A DNA stretch of 64,000 nt from Sphingomonas kyeonggiensis (GCF_030812785.1 NZ_JAUSTJ010000002.1:1364001-1428000), one strand, 5' to 3'. Counted from the first letter of the stretch, positions 1 to 13,492 are shown. The notes: generated by a model from the sequence alone, not told the origin. Numbers and translations: made by a program.

Positions 1-304
1 CATAGAGCAGCACGAATTGCGGCCAGCCGATCGCCTGCTCGGTCCTCTGCCCGGTGATCACCAACATCAGCACGTTGAAGAAGATCTGCAGCGCGCTGGC
101 ATGGATGAACAGCGTGGTGAGTGGCGTCAGCCATGCCGGCACCGCCCAGATATCGGGCGCGAGCAACTCCTGCTGCAGGCGCGCCGGAATGAAGCCGGCG
201 AGCACTGCGGCGGTGGGAAGCTGGTTGGCGATCAGGATCAGGGCGCTGACCAGCGCCGTGACCGCCGAGATCGTGATCGTCGCCGGGAAGTCGCGGAACC
301 TCAC
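1..304 (-). CDS. Rhomboid-like membrane protein, partial (C-terminus off the left edge)
   Basis: Reading the minus strand from a GTG at 302-304 gives about 101 residues without a stop, running off the window. The protein starts LSVRFRD-like, has a first hydrophobic segment (residues ~8-35), then PAWLTPLTTLFIHAS and FFNVLMLVITGQRTEQAIG, the pattern that opens rhomboid-family intramembrane proteases (a hydrophobic helix, a H-A/G turn, then a G-x-x-x-E amphipathic stretch). The catalytic GxSG and second His would lie beyond the edge, so activity cannot be judged. The start is 2 bases after the greA stop, which suggests co-transcription with greA. The family assignment rests on pattern alone. Confidence 0.6.
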   Translation of the reverse strand, partial: MRFRDFPATITISAVTALVSALILIANQLPTAAVLAGFIPARLQQELLAPDIWAVPAWLTPLTTLFIHASALQIFFNVLMLVITGQRTEQAIGWPQFVLLY

Positions 305-306
305 GC

Positions 307-783
307 TCAGATGAATTCGATCTGCGACACCAGATAATAGCGGTCACCGGCGGGCACCGAGACCTCGACCTCTTCGTCCACCTTGCGCCCGATCAGCGCG
401 CGGCCGATCGGCGAGTTGTACGAGATGCGGCCACGGCTGACGTCCGCCTCGGTCTCGCCGACGATCTGGTACTTGATCGGCTTGTCGTCCTCGTCGAGCA
501 GCGTCACCGTCGCGCCGAACACGACCCGATCACCCGAAAGCTCGCGCGGGTCGATGATCTGGGCGCGGCTGAGCTTGCCCTCGATATCGGCGATCGTCGC
601 CTCGTTCTGGCCCTGCTGCTCCTTGGCGGCGTGATATTCGGCATTTTCCGAAAGGTCGCCATGCGCGCGCGCCTCTTCGATCGCATCCACGATCAGCGGG
701 CGCTCGATTTTCAGGCGCTTCAGCTCCGCAACGAGCTTGTCATAGCCTTCCTGAAGCATCGGCATCTTATCGACCGTAGCCAT
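307..783 (-). CDS. greA: Transcription elongation factor GreA
   Basis: 158 residues, the normal GreA length. The N-terminal half is the antiparallel coiled coil that enters the RNA polymerase secondary channel: [18 protein letters not shown], then the tip with [15 protein letters not shown], which carries the acidic D and E residues that stimulate cleavage of backtracked RNA. The C-terminal half is the FKBP-like domain ([17 protein letters not shown]). AAGGA lies about 9 bases before the ATG. It lies downstream of carB on the same strand across a 190-base gap that holds a palindrome, so it probably has its own promoter. Confidence 0.97.
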   Translation of the reverse strand: MATVDKMPMLQEGYDKLVAELKRLKIERPLIVDAIEEARAHGDLSENAEYHAAKEQQGQNEATIADIEGKLSRAQIIDPRELSGDRVVFGATVTLLDEDDKPIKYQIVGETEADVSRGRISYNSPIGRALIGRKVDEEVEVSVPAGDRYYLVSQIEFI

Positions 784-946
784 CCACCAAGTCCTTCAAA
801 ACGCCCCGTCCCACAAGCGCCCCCAGGGGGAACGCCCGCACATGGATACTGATGGGGGAGATCAATTGTGCGAACGCGAATAATAAGCCCGCGGCGTCCG
901 CTCCGCAAGGCTAGGAAAGTTATGGTGCGGGACAAGCCGCTCTTAC

Positions 947-968
947 CCCCTCCCGCGTGCGGGAGGGG
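947..968. repeat. Perfect GC-rich palindrome between carB and greA (family B-like)
   Basis: CCCCTCCCGC-GT-GCGGGAGGGG is a perfect 10-bp inverted repeat just after the carB stop. It shares its core with the family B elements at 6458-7007 and 11895-12006 but lacks their GGGGGAGGG tail. On the minus strand it follows carB and could act as a weak terminator or mRNA stabiliser, though no T-run follows. Confidence 0.6.
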
Positions 969-974
969 AGAAGC

Positions 975-4303
<3,329 letters not shown>

Positions 4304-4304
<1 letters not shown>

Positions 4305-4693
4305 TATCTTTTCGTCGCCTCAACTAGGCTTTTGATTTCTACAGGACCTTCGATTTTTGCCTCCGGCGGCAATCGGTCCTTCACACACGCCAGAACTTCT
4401 TTGCGGGTGCTTGCGGGTAATAACAGCACAACCGTCGCGCCGTGAATGTTGCCCGGATCGAGAGTTAAGACACGAACATCGGATATTGTGCAGATGGCCG
4501 CATCTTCCACGGCGTTACCGTGCAAATCTTGGTCCGGCTTCTCACCGCTCGCCATGCGAAGATATGATCCACCGAGTGAAAATTGCTCATATCTCACAAC
4601 AAAAGCGCGTTCCGGCAGGGCGGAAAGCGGGGGCGCTGAAGCCTGACAACCGGCGAGGGGCATCCCAAAGAGTGCAATTAAGGCTTTCGCCAT
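4304..4693 (-). CDS. Small putative lipoprotein encoded between carA and carB
   Basis: 129 residues from the ATG at 4693, or 130 from an adjacent GTG. The N-terminus [19 protein letters not shown] is a short lipoprotein signal with lipobox LAGC, so the mature protein should be anchored in a membrane through Cys. The remainder has two Cys (AAICTIS and VLACVKD) that could form a disulfide; I recognise no family. Its ATG overlaps the carA stop (TGATG) and its stop overlaps the carB start (TAATG), so it is locked into the carAB operon. Base composition is visibly lower in GC than the flanking genes, which hints at later acquisition. Confidence 0.75.
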
Positions 4694-5859
4694 CACTTGC
4701 CCATCATCCCCACGAACCGTTCGAACAGATACAGGCTGTCCTGCGGGCCCGGGCTGGCCTCGGGATGATACTGGACCGAGAACGCCGAGCGATCGGTCAG
4801 CTCGATGCCGGCGTTCGAGCCGTCGAATAGCGACACATGCGTCTCGCGGGCATTCTCGGGGAGCGTCTCGCGCTCGACCGCGAAGCCGTGGTTCATGCTG
4901 GTGATCTCCACCGCGCCGTCTTCCAGCCGCTTGACCGGATGGTTGGCGCCGCGATGGCCCTGGAACATCTTGGTGGTCTCGGCGCCCACGGCGAGGCCCA
5001 GCAGCTGGTGGCCGAGGCAGATGCCGAACAGCGGCTTGCCGGTCTCGAGCAGCTGGCGGATCACCGGCACGGCATATTCGCCGGTCGCCGCGGGATCGCC
5101 CGGGCCGTTCGACAGGAAAAAGCCGTCCGGGTTGAACGCCATGATCTGCTCGAACGTCGCCTGTGCCGGCAGCACGGTCACCTTGGCGCCGGCCTGGACC
5201 AGGTTGCGGAAGATGTTGCGCTTCGAGCCGTAGTCGAGAGCGACGACATGCGGGCGCGAGTCCTCCTGGCCGCCATCATCATAGCCGAAGCCCAGGCGCC
5301 AGACACCGCCTTCCCAGCCATAGTGCGTCTCGGCGGTCACGGTGATCGCCAGGTCCATGCCCTCCAGGCCCGGCCAGGCGCGCGCCATCTCAAGCAGCAG
5401 CGGGATGTCGAACTTGCCCTCGGCCGAATGCGCGATCACGCCATTGGGCGCGCCGGCAAGGCGGATGCGGCGGGTCAACGCGCGCGTGTCGATGCCCGAC
5501 AGGCCGATACGCGCATGCTTCTTCATCCAGGCATCGAGAGGCTCGGTCGAACGGAAGTTGCTCGGCTCGGTCACGTCCTCGCGCACGATCATGCCCAGCG
5601 CATGGGGATCGTCCGCCTCGATATCGTCGGGATTGGCCCCGACGTTACCAATGTGCGGGAAGGTGAAATTGATGATCTGCCCGGCGAAGCTCGGGTCGGT
5701 CATGATTTCCTGGTAGCCGGTCATCGCGGTGTGGAAGCACACCTCGCCGACTGCCTGGCCTTCGGCACCGAAGCCACGGCCCCAAATCACGTCCCCCGAC
5801 GCCAAAACCAGAACACCGGTAGCTCCGGCAGGCATGGGCGTAGGCGTGGCGTCGGCCAT
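4693..5859 (-). CDS. carA: Carbamoyl-phosphate synthase small (glutaminase) subunit
   Basis: 388 residues from the ATG at 5859; an in-frame ATG at 5877 would add MESHPS but lacks a ribosome site, while GGAGAG lies 10 bases before 5859. CarA hydrolyses glutamine and channels ammonia to CarB. The N-terminal CarA domain shows FHTAMTGYQEIMTDPSFAGQ; the C-terminal class I glutamine amidotransferase domain has the nucleophile elbow FGICLGHQLLGLA (catalytic Cys) and the His/Glu motif SVQYHPEASPGP. It is the first gene of carA-lipoprotein-carB and is divergent from yqeY across ~127 bases, which must hold both promoters. Confidence 0.97.
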   Translation of the reverse strand: MADATPTPMPAGATGVLVLASGDVIWGRGFGAEGQAVGEVCFHTAMTGYQEIMTDPSFAGQIINFTFPHIGNVGANPDDIEADDPHALGMIVREDVTEPSNFRSTEPLDAWMKKHARIGLSGIDTRALTRRIRLAGAPNGVIAHSAEGKFDIPLLLEMARAWPGLEGMDLAITVTAETHYGWEGGVWRLGFGYDDGGQEDSRPHVVALDYGSKRNIFRNLVQAGAKVTVLPAQATFEQIMAFNPDGFFLSNGPGDPAATGEYAVPVIRQLLETGKPLFGICLGHQLLGLAVGAETTKMFQGHRGANHPVKRLEDGAVEITSMNHGFAVERETLPENARETHVSLFDGSNAGIELTDRSAFSVQYHPEASPGPQDSLYLFERFVGMMGK

Positions 5860-5986
5860 TGAGGGGTGGCTCTCCATTTGAGGTGCAGCAATGTCGCTAA
5901 GTGCCGCCCGCTAGACCCCTACCCCCCTCGCGTCAACCGGTTCGCGGGTCTATTGCGGGGTCAATTCCCGATTCACGAGAGACGAA

Positions 5987-6439
5987 ATGATCCGAGACGA
6001 TATCAAGGCCGCCCAGATCACCGCCATGAAAGCCGGCGACAAGGAGGCCCGCGGCGCCATCAGCCTGATCCAGAGCGCGATCAAGAACCGCGACATCGAG
6101 GAGCGCACCAAGTCGGTCCAGATGGACGACGACGCGCTGGTGATCGAGGTGCTGCAGAAGATGGTCAAGCAGCGCCGCGAATCGATCGAGATGTTCGAAA
6201 AGGGCGGCCGCCAGGAACTCGCCGACGCCGAGAAGGCCGAGGTCGCGGTGATCGAGCGCTTCCTGCCCGCTCAGATGAGCGACGCGGAGACCATGGCAGC
6301 GATCGAGGCGATCAAGGCCGAGCTGGGCGCAAGCGGCATGAAGGACATGGGCCGCGTGATGGCTGAGCTGAAGGCCCGCCACGCGACCACGCTCGACATG
6401 AGCAAGGCCAGCGGACTGGTGAAGGCGGCGCTTTTGTGA
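5987..6439 (+). CDS. GatB/YqeY domain protein
   Basis: 150 residues, the usual size of YqeY. It starts MIRDDIKAAQITAMKAGDKE and contains KMVKQRRESIEMFEKGGR and AEKAEVAVIERFLP, the signature helices of the YqeY fold, which is also found at the C-terminus of the GatB amidotransferase subunit. The free-standing protein is thought to bind tRNA or assist amidation, but its role is not settled. GAGACGA sits just before the ATG. It is divergent from carA and followed by the family B repeat cluster. Confidence 0.92.
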   Translation: MIRDDIKAAQITAMKAGDKEARGAISLIQSAIKNRDIEERTKSVQMDDDALVIEVLQKMVKQRRESIEMFEKGGRQELADAEKAEVAVIERFLPAQMSDAETMAAIEAIKAELGASGMKDMGRVMAELKARHATTLDMSKASGLVKAALL

Positions 6440-6457
6440 ATTTCCCCTCCTTCTTGC

Positions 6458-6552
6458 CTCCCTTCCCGCTCGCGGGAGGGGAATGATTGATCCAAAGCGG
6501 AGCAGCTAACGCTCCCCTTCCGTTTACGGGAGGGGTCGGGGGAGGGCATGAA
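6458..6552. repeat. Two direct family B palindromes upstream of the DUF559 gene
   Basis: Copy 1 (6458-6481) is CTCCCTTCCCGCTCGCGGGA-GGGG and copy 2 (6511-6552) is CTCCCCTTCCGTTTACGGGA followed by GGGGTCGGGGGAGGGCATGA. Both are in plus orientation and each folds into a hairpin around CCCGC/GCGGG or CCGT/ACGG. The tail GGGGTCGGGGGAGGGCNTGA is shared with copies at 6964 and 11895. Copy 2 ends 20 bases before the nuclease start codon. Confidence 0.85.
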
Positions 6553-6572
6553 AATCCACGGGAGGAGAACCC

Positions 6573-6950
6573 GTGGAAGATGCCACTCGCGCCCGCCAGC
6601 TTCGCAACAATCCAACCGACGCGGAAACCGCACTCTGGCAGGCCCTGAGCGCCCGCAAGATCGCAGGCGTCCGCTTCAACCGCCAGGTCCGGATCAAGCC
6701 ATATTTCTGCGACCTCGTCGCCCGGACGCCCAGGCTGGTCATCGAGATCGACGGCGGCCAGCATGCCGAATCCGAGCGGGATGCCGTCCGAACCCGCTAT
6801 CTACAGACCAGAGGCTACCGGGTAATCCGCTTCTGGAACAACGAAGTGCTGGGCAATCTCGACGGGGTGGTGGCGGAAATCGAGCGCGTCCTAGCAACCA
6901 TCCCCTCCCCTAGCCCCTCCCGCAAGCGGAAGGGGAACGAGCCGGGATAG
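6573..6950 (+). CDS. DUF559 / very-short-patch-repair-like endonuclease flanked by palindromes
   Basis: 125 residues from a GTG; GGAGGAG at 6561-6567 supports this start. The fold is the PD-(D/E)XK nuclease of the DUF559 (Vsr-like) family: E18 in the first helix (ETALWQAL), FNRQVRIKPYFCDLV with D47, then VIEIDGGQH with E58, D60 and H64, and the conserved end GYRVIRFWNNEVL. Any substrate is unknown. The last ~16 residues (PSPSPSRKRKGNEPG) are encoded by a family B repeat at 6901-6940, so the stop codon lies in repeat DNA. Inverted repeat copies lie on both sides, as in a minimal mobile unit. Confidence 0.85.
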   Translation: MEDATRARQLRNNPTDAETALWQALSARKIAGVRFNRQVRIKPYFCDLVARTPRLVIEIDGGQHAESERDAVRTRYLQTRGYRVIRFWNNEVLGNLDGVVAEIERVLATIPSPSPSRKRKGNEPG

Positions 6951-7007
6951 CGCCAGCCACAATCGCTCCCCTTCCGCTTGCGGGAGGGGTCGGGGGAGGG
7001 CCTGAAA
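6901..7007. repeat. Family B palindromes downstream of the DUF559 gene (one inverted, one direct)
   Basis: 6901-6940 carries CCCCTAGCCCCTCCCGCAAG-CGGAAGGGGAAC, the reverse complement of the family B consensus. 6964-7007 carries a plus-orientation copy, CTCCCCTTCCGCTTGCGGGA then GGGGTCGGGGGAGGGCCTGA. The inverted copy faces the plus copy at 6511, so the nuclease gene is enclosed by an inverted pair. dnaG starts 56 bases after the last copy. Confidence 0.88.
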
Positions 7008-7062
7008 CCAATGCCTCAACCCAAAGCTTGCTGACTCACCCCGGCGAGCGCATGGAAACCAA

Positions 7063-8946
7063 GTGTCCCTCACCCCCGCCTTCCTCGACGAACTCCGCGC
7101 CCGCACCCTGCTGTCCGGGCTGATCGCCAAGACGACCAAGCTCCAGAAGGCCGGCCGCGAGTTCCGCGCCTGCTGCCCCTTCCACAACGAGAAGACACCA
7201 AGCTTCTACGTCAACGACGACAAGGGCTTCTACCATTGCTTCGGCTGCGGTGCGCATGGCGATGCGATCCGCTGGATGACCGACCAGCGCGGCCTGCCCT
7301 TCATCGATGCGGTGAAGGAGCTGGTCCAGGCCGCCGGCATGGAGATGCCCGAGCAGGACCGCCGCAGCGCCGAGAAGGCCGAGCGCGCCAAGGGCCTGCA
7401 CGAGGCGATGGAGGACGCCGCCAAGTTCTTCGTCGACAAGCTGAACGGCATCGAAGGCGCCGAGGCGCGTGCCGTGCTCAAGAAGCGCGGCATCTCCGAG
7501 GAGACCGCCCGGGCCTTCGGCATGGGCTATTCCCCCGATTCGCGCGGCAAGCTCAAGGACGCCCTCAAAAGCTACGGCGACCCGATGCTGGTCGAGGCAG
7601 GCCTGCTGATCTCGGTGGAGAAGAAGGACCCCTACGACCGCTTCCGCGGCCGGCTGATGATCCCGATCCGCGACGTCCGCGGCCGCGCCATTGCCTTTGG
7701 CGGGCGCATCATCGGCGAGGGCGAGCCCAAATATCTCAACTCCCCCGAGACCCCGCTCTTCGACAAGGGCCGCACCCTCTACAATCTCGATCGCGCCCAG
7801 GCCGCCGCCCGCAAGTCCGGCCGGATCATCGCGGTCGAGGGCTATATGGACGTGATCGCGCTCGCCCAGGCCGGCTTTGCCGAAGCGGTCGCCCCGCTGG
7901 GCACCGCGATGACCGAGCATCAGCTCGAGCGGCTGTGGCGAATCGCCGACGTCCCCCTGCTCTGCTTCGACGGCGACTCGGCCGGGCAGAAGGCCGCGAT
8001 CCGCGCCGCCCATCGCGCCATGCCTATGCTCGAGCCGGGCCGCAGCCTCGCCTTCGTCACCCTGCCCGACGGGCTCGACCCGGACGACCTCGTCCGCGCC
8101 CAGGGGCCCGCCGCCTTCGAGGCCCTGCTCGCCAAGGCCCAGCCGCTGGTCGACCGGTTGTGGGAAAGCGAGATCGCCGCAGAGCCGCTCGACACGCCCG
8201 AGCAGCGCGCCGGCCTCAAGCGCCGCCTCGCCGCGCTTGCCGACAGCATCGGCGACTCGAACGTGAAGCACGAATATCTCGCCGAGTTCCGCGCCCGCGC
8301 CGACCAGCATTTCGGCCGAGGCCCTCGCAATTTCGAGCGCGGTCCCCAGCGCAGCGCCGGCCCTGCCCCGGCCCGGGGAAAGCGCGACAAGCGCGGCAAC
8401 TGGCTCCCGCCCGAGCCGCCGCTCACCCAGCAGACCCGCTCGCTCCAGGCTGGCGGGCTCGATCCGATCCTCGCCAAGGCCGTGCTTTCCGGCCTGATCC
8501 GCCACCCCGCAGAAATCGCCCGCCACATGGAAGTCCTCGGCAGTCTTCGCGGCGCCTCCGGCGCGCTCGGCAAATTGTTCGAAGCGGTGGTCGATGTCGC
8601 GCTGGAGGATCGGCAGCTTGATCGAACCAAGGTACTCACCATATTGGCGAAGTCCGGTTTCGATCAGATGGCGAGCGAGCTGCTCCGGGCCGATACCCTG
8701 CCCTTCTCCTTTACCCGGCCCGAAGCCGAGGAAAAGAAGGCGCGCGAAGACCTGAACGAGGCGATCGCAGTGATGGTGGCGCGCCCCGCGGTGGACGCGG
8801 CGCTGGCAGAGGCAACGGCTGTGATGCTCGAGCGTTTCGACGACGAGGCGTTCGCCCGGCAAACGGCCCTGCTCAGGCAGCGCCAGGAGCTGGAAACGCG
8901 CCTCGCGAATCTGATGCTTGCGGACGACGAGAATTTCGAGGATTAG
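7063..8946 (+). CDS. dnaG: DNA primase DnaG
   Basis: 627 residues from GTG at 7063. It synthesises RNA primers at the replication fork. The CHC2 zinc-binding domain has Cys38, His41, Cys59 and Cys62 in CCPFHNEKTPSFY...YHCFGCG. The RNA polymerase core has YLNSPETPLFDKG and a TOPRIM domain with VEGYMDVIAL (~residue 257) and CFDGDSAG (~302). A proline/arginine-rich linker (~425-460) leads to the C-terminal helicase-binding region. It is followed after 41 bases by rpoD, the reduced alphaproteobacterial form of the macromolecular synthesis operon. Confidence 0.98.
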   Translation: MSLTPAFLDELRARTLLSGLIAKTTKLQKAGREFRACCPFHNEKTPSFYVNDDKGFYHCFGCGAHGDAIRWMTDQRGLPFIDAVKELVQAAGMEMPEQDRRSAEKAERAKGLHEAMEDAAKFFVDKLNGIEGAEARAVLKKRGISEETARAFGMGYSPDSRGKLKDALKSYGDPMLVEAGLLISVEKKDPYDRFRGRLMIPIRDVRGRAIAFGGRIIGEGEPKYLNSPETPLFDKGRTLYNLDRAQAAARKSGRIIAVEGYMDVIALAQAGFAEAVAPLGTAMTEHQLERLWRIADVPLLCFDGDSAGQKAAIRAAHRAMPMLEPGRSLAFVTLPDGLDPDDLVRAQGPAAFEALLAKAQPLVDRLWESEIAAEPLDTPEQRAGLKRRLAALADSIGDSNVKHEYLAEFRARADQHFGRGPRNFERGPQRSAGPAPARGKRDKRGNWLPPEPPLTQQTRSLQAGGLDPILAKAVLSGLIRHPAEIARHMEVLGSLRGASGALGKLFEAVVDVALEDRQLDRTKVLTILAKSGFDQMASELLRADTLPFSFTRPEAEEKKAREDLNEAIAVMVARPAVDAALAEATAVMLERFDDEAFARQTALLRQRQELETRLANLMLADDENFED

Positions 8947-8953
8947 GGCGGCG

Positions 8954-8959
8954 TATAAT
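8954..8959 (+). promoter_or_regulatory. TATAAT hexamer in a small hairpin before rpoD
   Basis: The dnaG-rpoD gap holds GGCGGC-GTATAATT-GCCGCC, so a perfect -10 hexamer sits in the loop of a 6-bp inverted repeat 29 bases before the rpoD ATG. No matching -35 is seen at the expected distance, so this is only a candidate internal promoter or a chance match. Confidence 0.3.
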
Positions 8960-8987
8960 TGCCGCCATCCAAGTTTCGAGGATTTGA

Positions 8988-11018
<2,031 letters not shown>

Positions 11019-11046
11019 CTTCGGAAATCTTCGCGGATACTATCGG

Positions 11047-11083
11047 AACGCCTCGGAACTTGTTTCCGGGGCGTTTTCGTTTT
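11047..11083 (+). terminator. Rho-independent terminator of dnaG-rpoD
   Basis: AACGCCTCGGAA and TTCCGGGGCGTT form a 12-bp stem with one G-T wobble and a 5-base loop, followed by TTTTCGTTTT. It begins 28 bases after the rpoD stop. Confidence 0.85.
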
Positions 11084-11219
11084 CTCCCCGGAACGGCGCG
11101 GGAACACGTGGTTTATCCACAGTAAATTCCGCATTCACCGCGTCTTTACGTGCTTCGGTATATCCCCGGGTTGCAGAACCTGCCCGCCGGCATGGGGCCG
11201 CAGGAGGACGTAGGGGCTT

Positions 11220-11885
11220 ATGCCGTTTGATTCCGTACAAGTTGCGCGATTGGGCGGTGCCTGGGGCTCGATGGGGGCGCTCATCGCCTCCGATGGCAGC
11301 GCCAATCATCCCTATCTCCAGCGCCTCGCCCGCAACGAGGAGCCGCTGCGCGACCTGTCGGACGCGGTCCACCATATCTGCCTGCTCCACGGCCGCCATC
11401 CCGGCGTGATCGATCATGCGCTGGGCCACGCCCGGCTCGGCATCGAGCGCGACTGGCTGGAGGCTGCAGCCGACGCCTTCGTGATCGAGCGTGCCTATCT
11501 GGTCCGCATCGTCGCGGCCGCCGGCCCGCTGCCCAGCACGCCCGGCCATGCCGAGAGCGAAGCGGCCACCGCCGCGCAGCGCCATGCCATCGACATGCTC
11601 GCCCAGTCGGACCGCGCAGGCTGCGCCACCGGCGCGGCGATCGCGCTGGCGATGGACTGGGCAGTGATCCGCGAGACGCTCGACGCCGCCGCCGAACGGC
11701 TGGGCCTGGCGCCCCCGCCCTCGCAGCTGCCGCTCGCCGAGGAGACGGTGACGGTGGTCGACACTTTGGTCCGCGAGGGCATGCTTGAGCGCGCCATGCT
11801 GTTCGGCGCGCAGCAGCTCTTCGCCCAGCACCGCGGCCTCTGGGACCTGCTGGAAGCCCGCGCCTCGGCCCGCGACAAGCAGTAG
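11220..11885 (+). CDS. Conserved hypothetical protein, helical
   Basis: 221 residues, no signal peptide and no clear membrane segment. The sequence is rich in Ala, Leu and His and looks all-helical, with HHICLLHGRHPGVIDHALGHA near residues 50-72 and several EAAADAF-type helices. I do not recognise a catalytic motif. GGAGGACG precedes the start by ~15 bases. It stands alone between the rpoD terminator and a family B inverted pair. Similar proteins of unknown function are, to my recollection, common in sphingomonads; the function is open. Confidence 0.75.
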   Translation: MPFDSVQVARLGGAWGSMGALIASDGSANHPYLQRLARNEEPLRDLSDAVHHICLLHGRHPGVIDHALGHARLGIERDWLEAAADAFVIERAYLVRIVAAAGPLPSTPGHAESEAATAAQRHAIDMLAQSDRAGCATGAAIALAMDWAVIRETLDAAAERLGLAPPPSQLPLAEETVTVVDTLVREGMLERAMLFGAQQLFAQHRGLWDLLEARASARDKQ

Positions 11886-11894
11886 CCTCCTTCT

Positions 11895-12006
11895 ACTCCC
11901 CTTCCGCTTGCGGGAGGGGCCGGGGGAGGGCCTGAACTGGCCGCGAGCACCCATTTAGAGATTTACACCCCCTCCCCTAACCCCTCCCGCAAGCGGAAGG
12001 GGGAAC
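11895..12006. repeat. Family B palindromes as an inverted pair with a 30-base centre
   Basis: The plus copy (11895-11936) reads CTCCCCTTCCGCTTGCGGGA, then GGGGCCGGGGGAGGGCCTGA. The minus copy (11967-12006) reads CCCCTAACCCCTCCCGCAAG-CGGAAGGGGGAAC. The two face each other exactly as the copies at 6511 and 6901 do, but only about 30 bases lie between them instead of a nuclease gene. The whole unit could fold into one long cruciform. Confidence 0.85.
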
Positions 12007-12049
12007 ATAGTGGTTGCCTCCCCGCCCCGCCGCCCTTTACGAATACGTC

Positions 12050-12901
12050 ATGCGTTTCGAAGGCACCCAAAGCTATGTCGCGACCGAGGACCTGAAGGTC
12101 GCGGTCAATGCCGCCGTCACTCTGCGGCGCCCCCTGCTCGTCAAGGGCGAGCCCGGCACCGGCAAGACCGTGCTGGCCTATGAGATCGCCAAGGCCGTCG
12201 GTGCGCCGCTGATCGAGTGGAACGTCAAGTCGACCACCAAGGCGCAGCAGGGCCTGTACGAATATGACGCGGTCGCCCGTCTCCGCGACGGCCAGCTCGG
12301 CGATCCGCGCGTCCACGAGATCTCCAACTATATCCGCAAGGGCAAGCTGTGGGAGGCGTTCACCGCACCGCAGCTCCCCGTCCTGCTGATCGACGAGATC
12401 GACAAGGCCGATATCGAATTCCCCAACGATCTCCTCCAGGAGCTCGATCGGATGGAATTCCATGTCTACGAGACCCACGAGACCGTCCGCGCCGCCGAGC
12501 GCCCGATCGTGGTGATCACCTCGAACAACGAGAAGGAACTGCCCGACGCCTTCCTGCGCCGCTGCTTCTTCCATTACATCAAGTTCCCGGACCGCGAGAC
12601 GATGCAGGCGATCGTCGACGTCCATTTCCCCGGCATCCAGAAGATCCTGGTCTCCAGGGCGATGGACATCTTCTACGAGATCCGCGAGGTCCCCGGGCTC
12701 AAGAAGAAGCCGTCGACCTCCGAGCTGCTCGACTGGCTCAAACTGCTCCTCCACGAGGAAATGCCGCTCGAGGTGCTGCAGAACAAGGACCCGACCAAGG
12801 CGATCCCGCCGCTCCACGGCGCGCTGCTCAAGAACGAGCAGGACGTGATGTTGTTCGAACGCCTCGCCTTCATGGCCCGCCGCCAGCAGGGCAAGGCCTG
12901 A
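12050..12901 (+). CDS. MoxR-family AAA+ ATPase
   Basis: 283 residues from the ATG at 12050; an in-frame TTG at 12014 would add 12 residues, but family members start at MRFEGT...YVATEDL. Walker A is KGEPGTGKT (~residue 35-43), Walker B VLLIDEIDKAD (~116-126), sensor 1 VITSNNEKELPDAFLRR with the arginine finger. MoxR proteins act as chaperone-like ATPases with VWA-domain partners that carry metal-binding motifs; the likely partner is the CoxE-like protein at 15516. The stop overlaps the next start (TGATG). Confidence 0.93.
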   Translation: MRFEGTQSYVATEDLKVAVNAAVTLRRPLLVKGEPGTGKTVLAYEIAKAVGAPLIEWNVKSTTKAQQGLYEYDAVARLRDGQLGDPRVHEISNYIRKGKLWEAFTAPQLPVLLIDEIDKADIEFPNDLLQELDRMEFHVYETHETVRAAERPIVVITSNNEKELPDAFLRRCFFHYIKFPDRETMQAIVDVHFPGIQKILVSRAMDIFYEIREVPGLKKKPSTSELLDWLKLLLHEEMPLEVLQNKDPTKAIPPLHGALLKNEQDVMLFERLAFMARRQQGKA

Positions 12902-13323
12902 TGTCCTATACCGGCAGCTGCGCCTGCGGCGGGGTCACCGCCACGATTGCCGGCGAGCCCGTCGCGGTCCGCCAGTGCTGGTGCCGCCAGTGCCAGCGCC
13001 TGGCCGCCGGCTCGCCGACCACCAACGCGATCTTCGCCACCGACGACCTCGAGCTGAGCGGCACGCTGACCACCACCAGCTATGTCGCCGACAGCGGCAA
13101 CACGCTGACCCAGAGCTTCTGCGGCCTGTGCGGCACGCCGGTGATGGCGCAGAGCTCGGCCCGCCCGCAATTCCGCACCATGCGCCTCGGCTTCCTCGAT
13201 GCGCCGCACGGCCTGGCGCCGCAGGTCGCGATCTGGACCGACGACGCCCCCGCCTGGGCGCATATCGATCCGGCGCTGGAGACCTTCTCCCGCCAGCCCC
13301 CGGCGCCGGTGGTGAAAGCCTGA
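12901..13323 (+). CDS. GFA-family (glutathione-dependent formaldehyde-activating-like) zinc protein
   Basis: 140 residues. The GFA fold (CENP-V/GFA) is shown by its zinc ligands: SCACGGV near residue 7, CWCRQCQRLA near 28-36 and SFCGLCGTPV near 76-83. The family's name reaction is glutathione addition to formaldehyde, but most members have no tested activity. The start overlaps the MoxR stop by one base, so translation is coupled, although no functional link is known. Confidence 0.88.
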   Translation: MSYTGSCACGGVTATIAGEPVAVRQCWCRQCQRLAAGSPTTNAIFATDDLELSGTLTTTSYVADSGNTLTQSFCGLCGTPVMAQSSARPQFRTMRLGFLDAPHGLAPQVAIWTDDAPAWAHIDPALETFSRQPPAPVVKA

Positions 13324-13332
13324 CAAACAGAT

Positions 13333-13414
13333 CGTCATCCCGGCGAAAGCCGGGATCTCGTGCGGCTCCTTCCCCGCGCCTTCGCCTGAGATCCCGGCTT
13401 TCGCCGGGATGACG
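13333..13414. repeat. Family A palindrome pair after the GFA gene
   Basis: CGTCATCCCGGCGAAAGCCG-GGATCTC at the left faces GAGATCCCGGCTTTCGCCGG-GATGACG at the right, with ~30 bases between (GTGCGGCTCCTTCCCC...). It is the cleanest full-length example of the ATCTC subtype of family A. Confidence 0.92.
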
Positions 13415-13492
13415 TGGGGAATCGCAGTTAACCCCTTTTAAACCACCCCCGGATACCGTCTGCTTGGGGGGGACCTCATATGGGTCCCGAGT

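Noticed and set aside
6458..7007. Repeat cluster considered as a CRISPR array
   Set aside because: Copies are in mixed orientation, at irregular distances and flank a nuclease gene; there are no regular spacers or cas genes.
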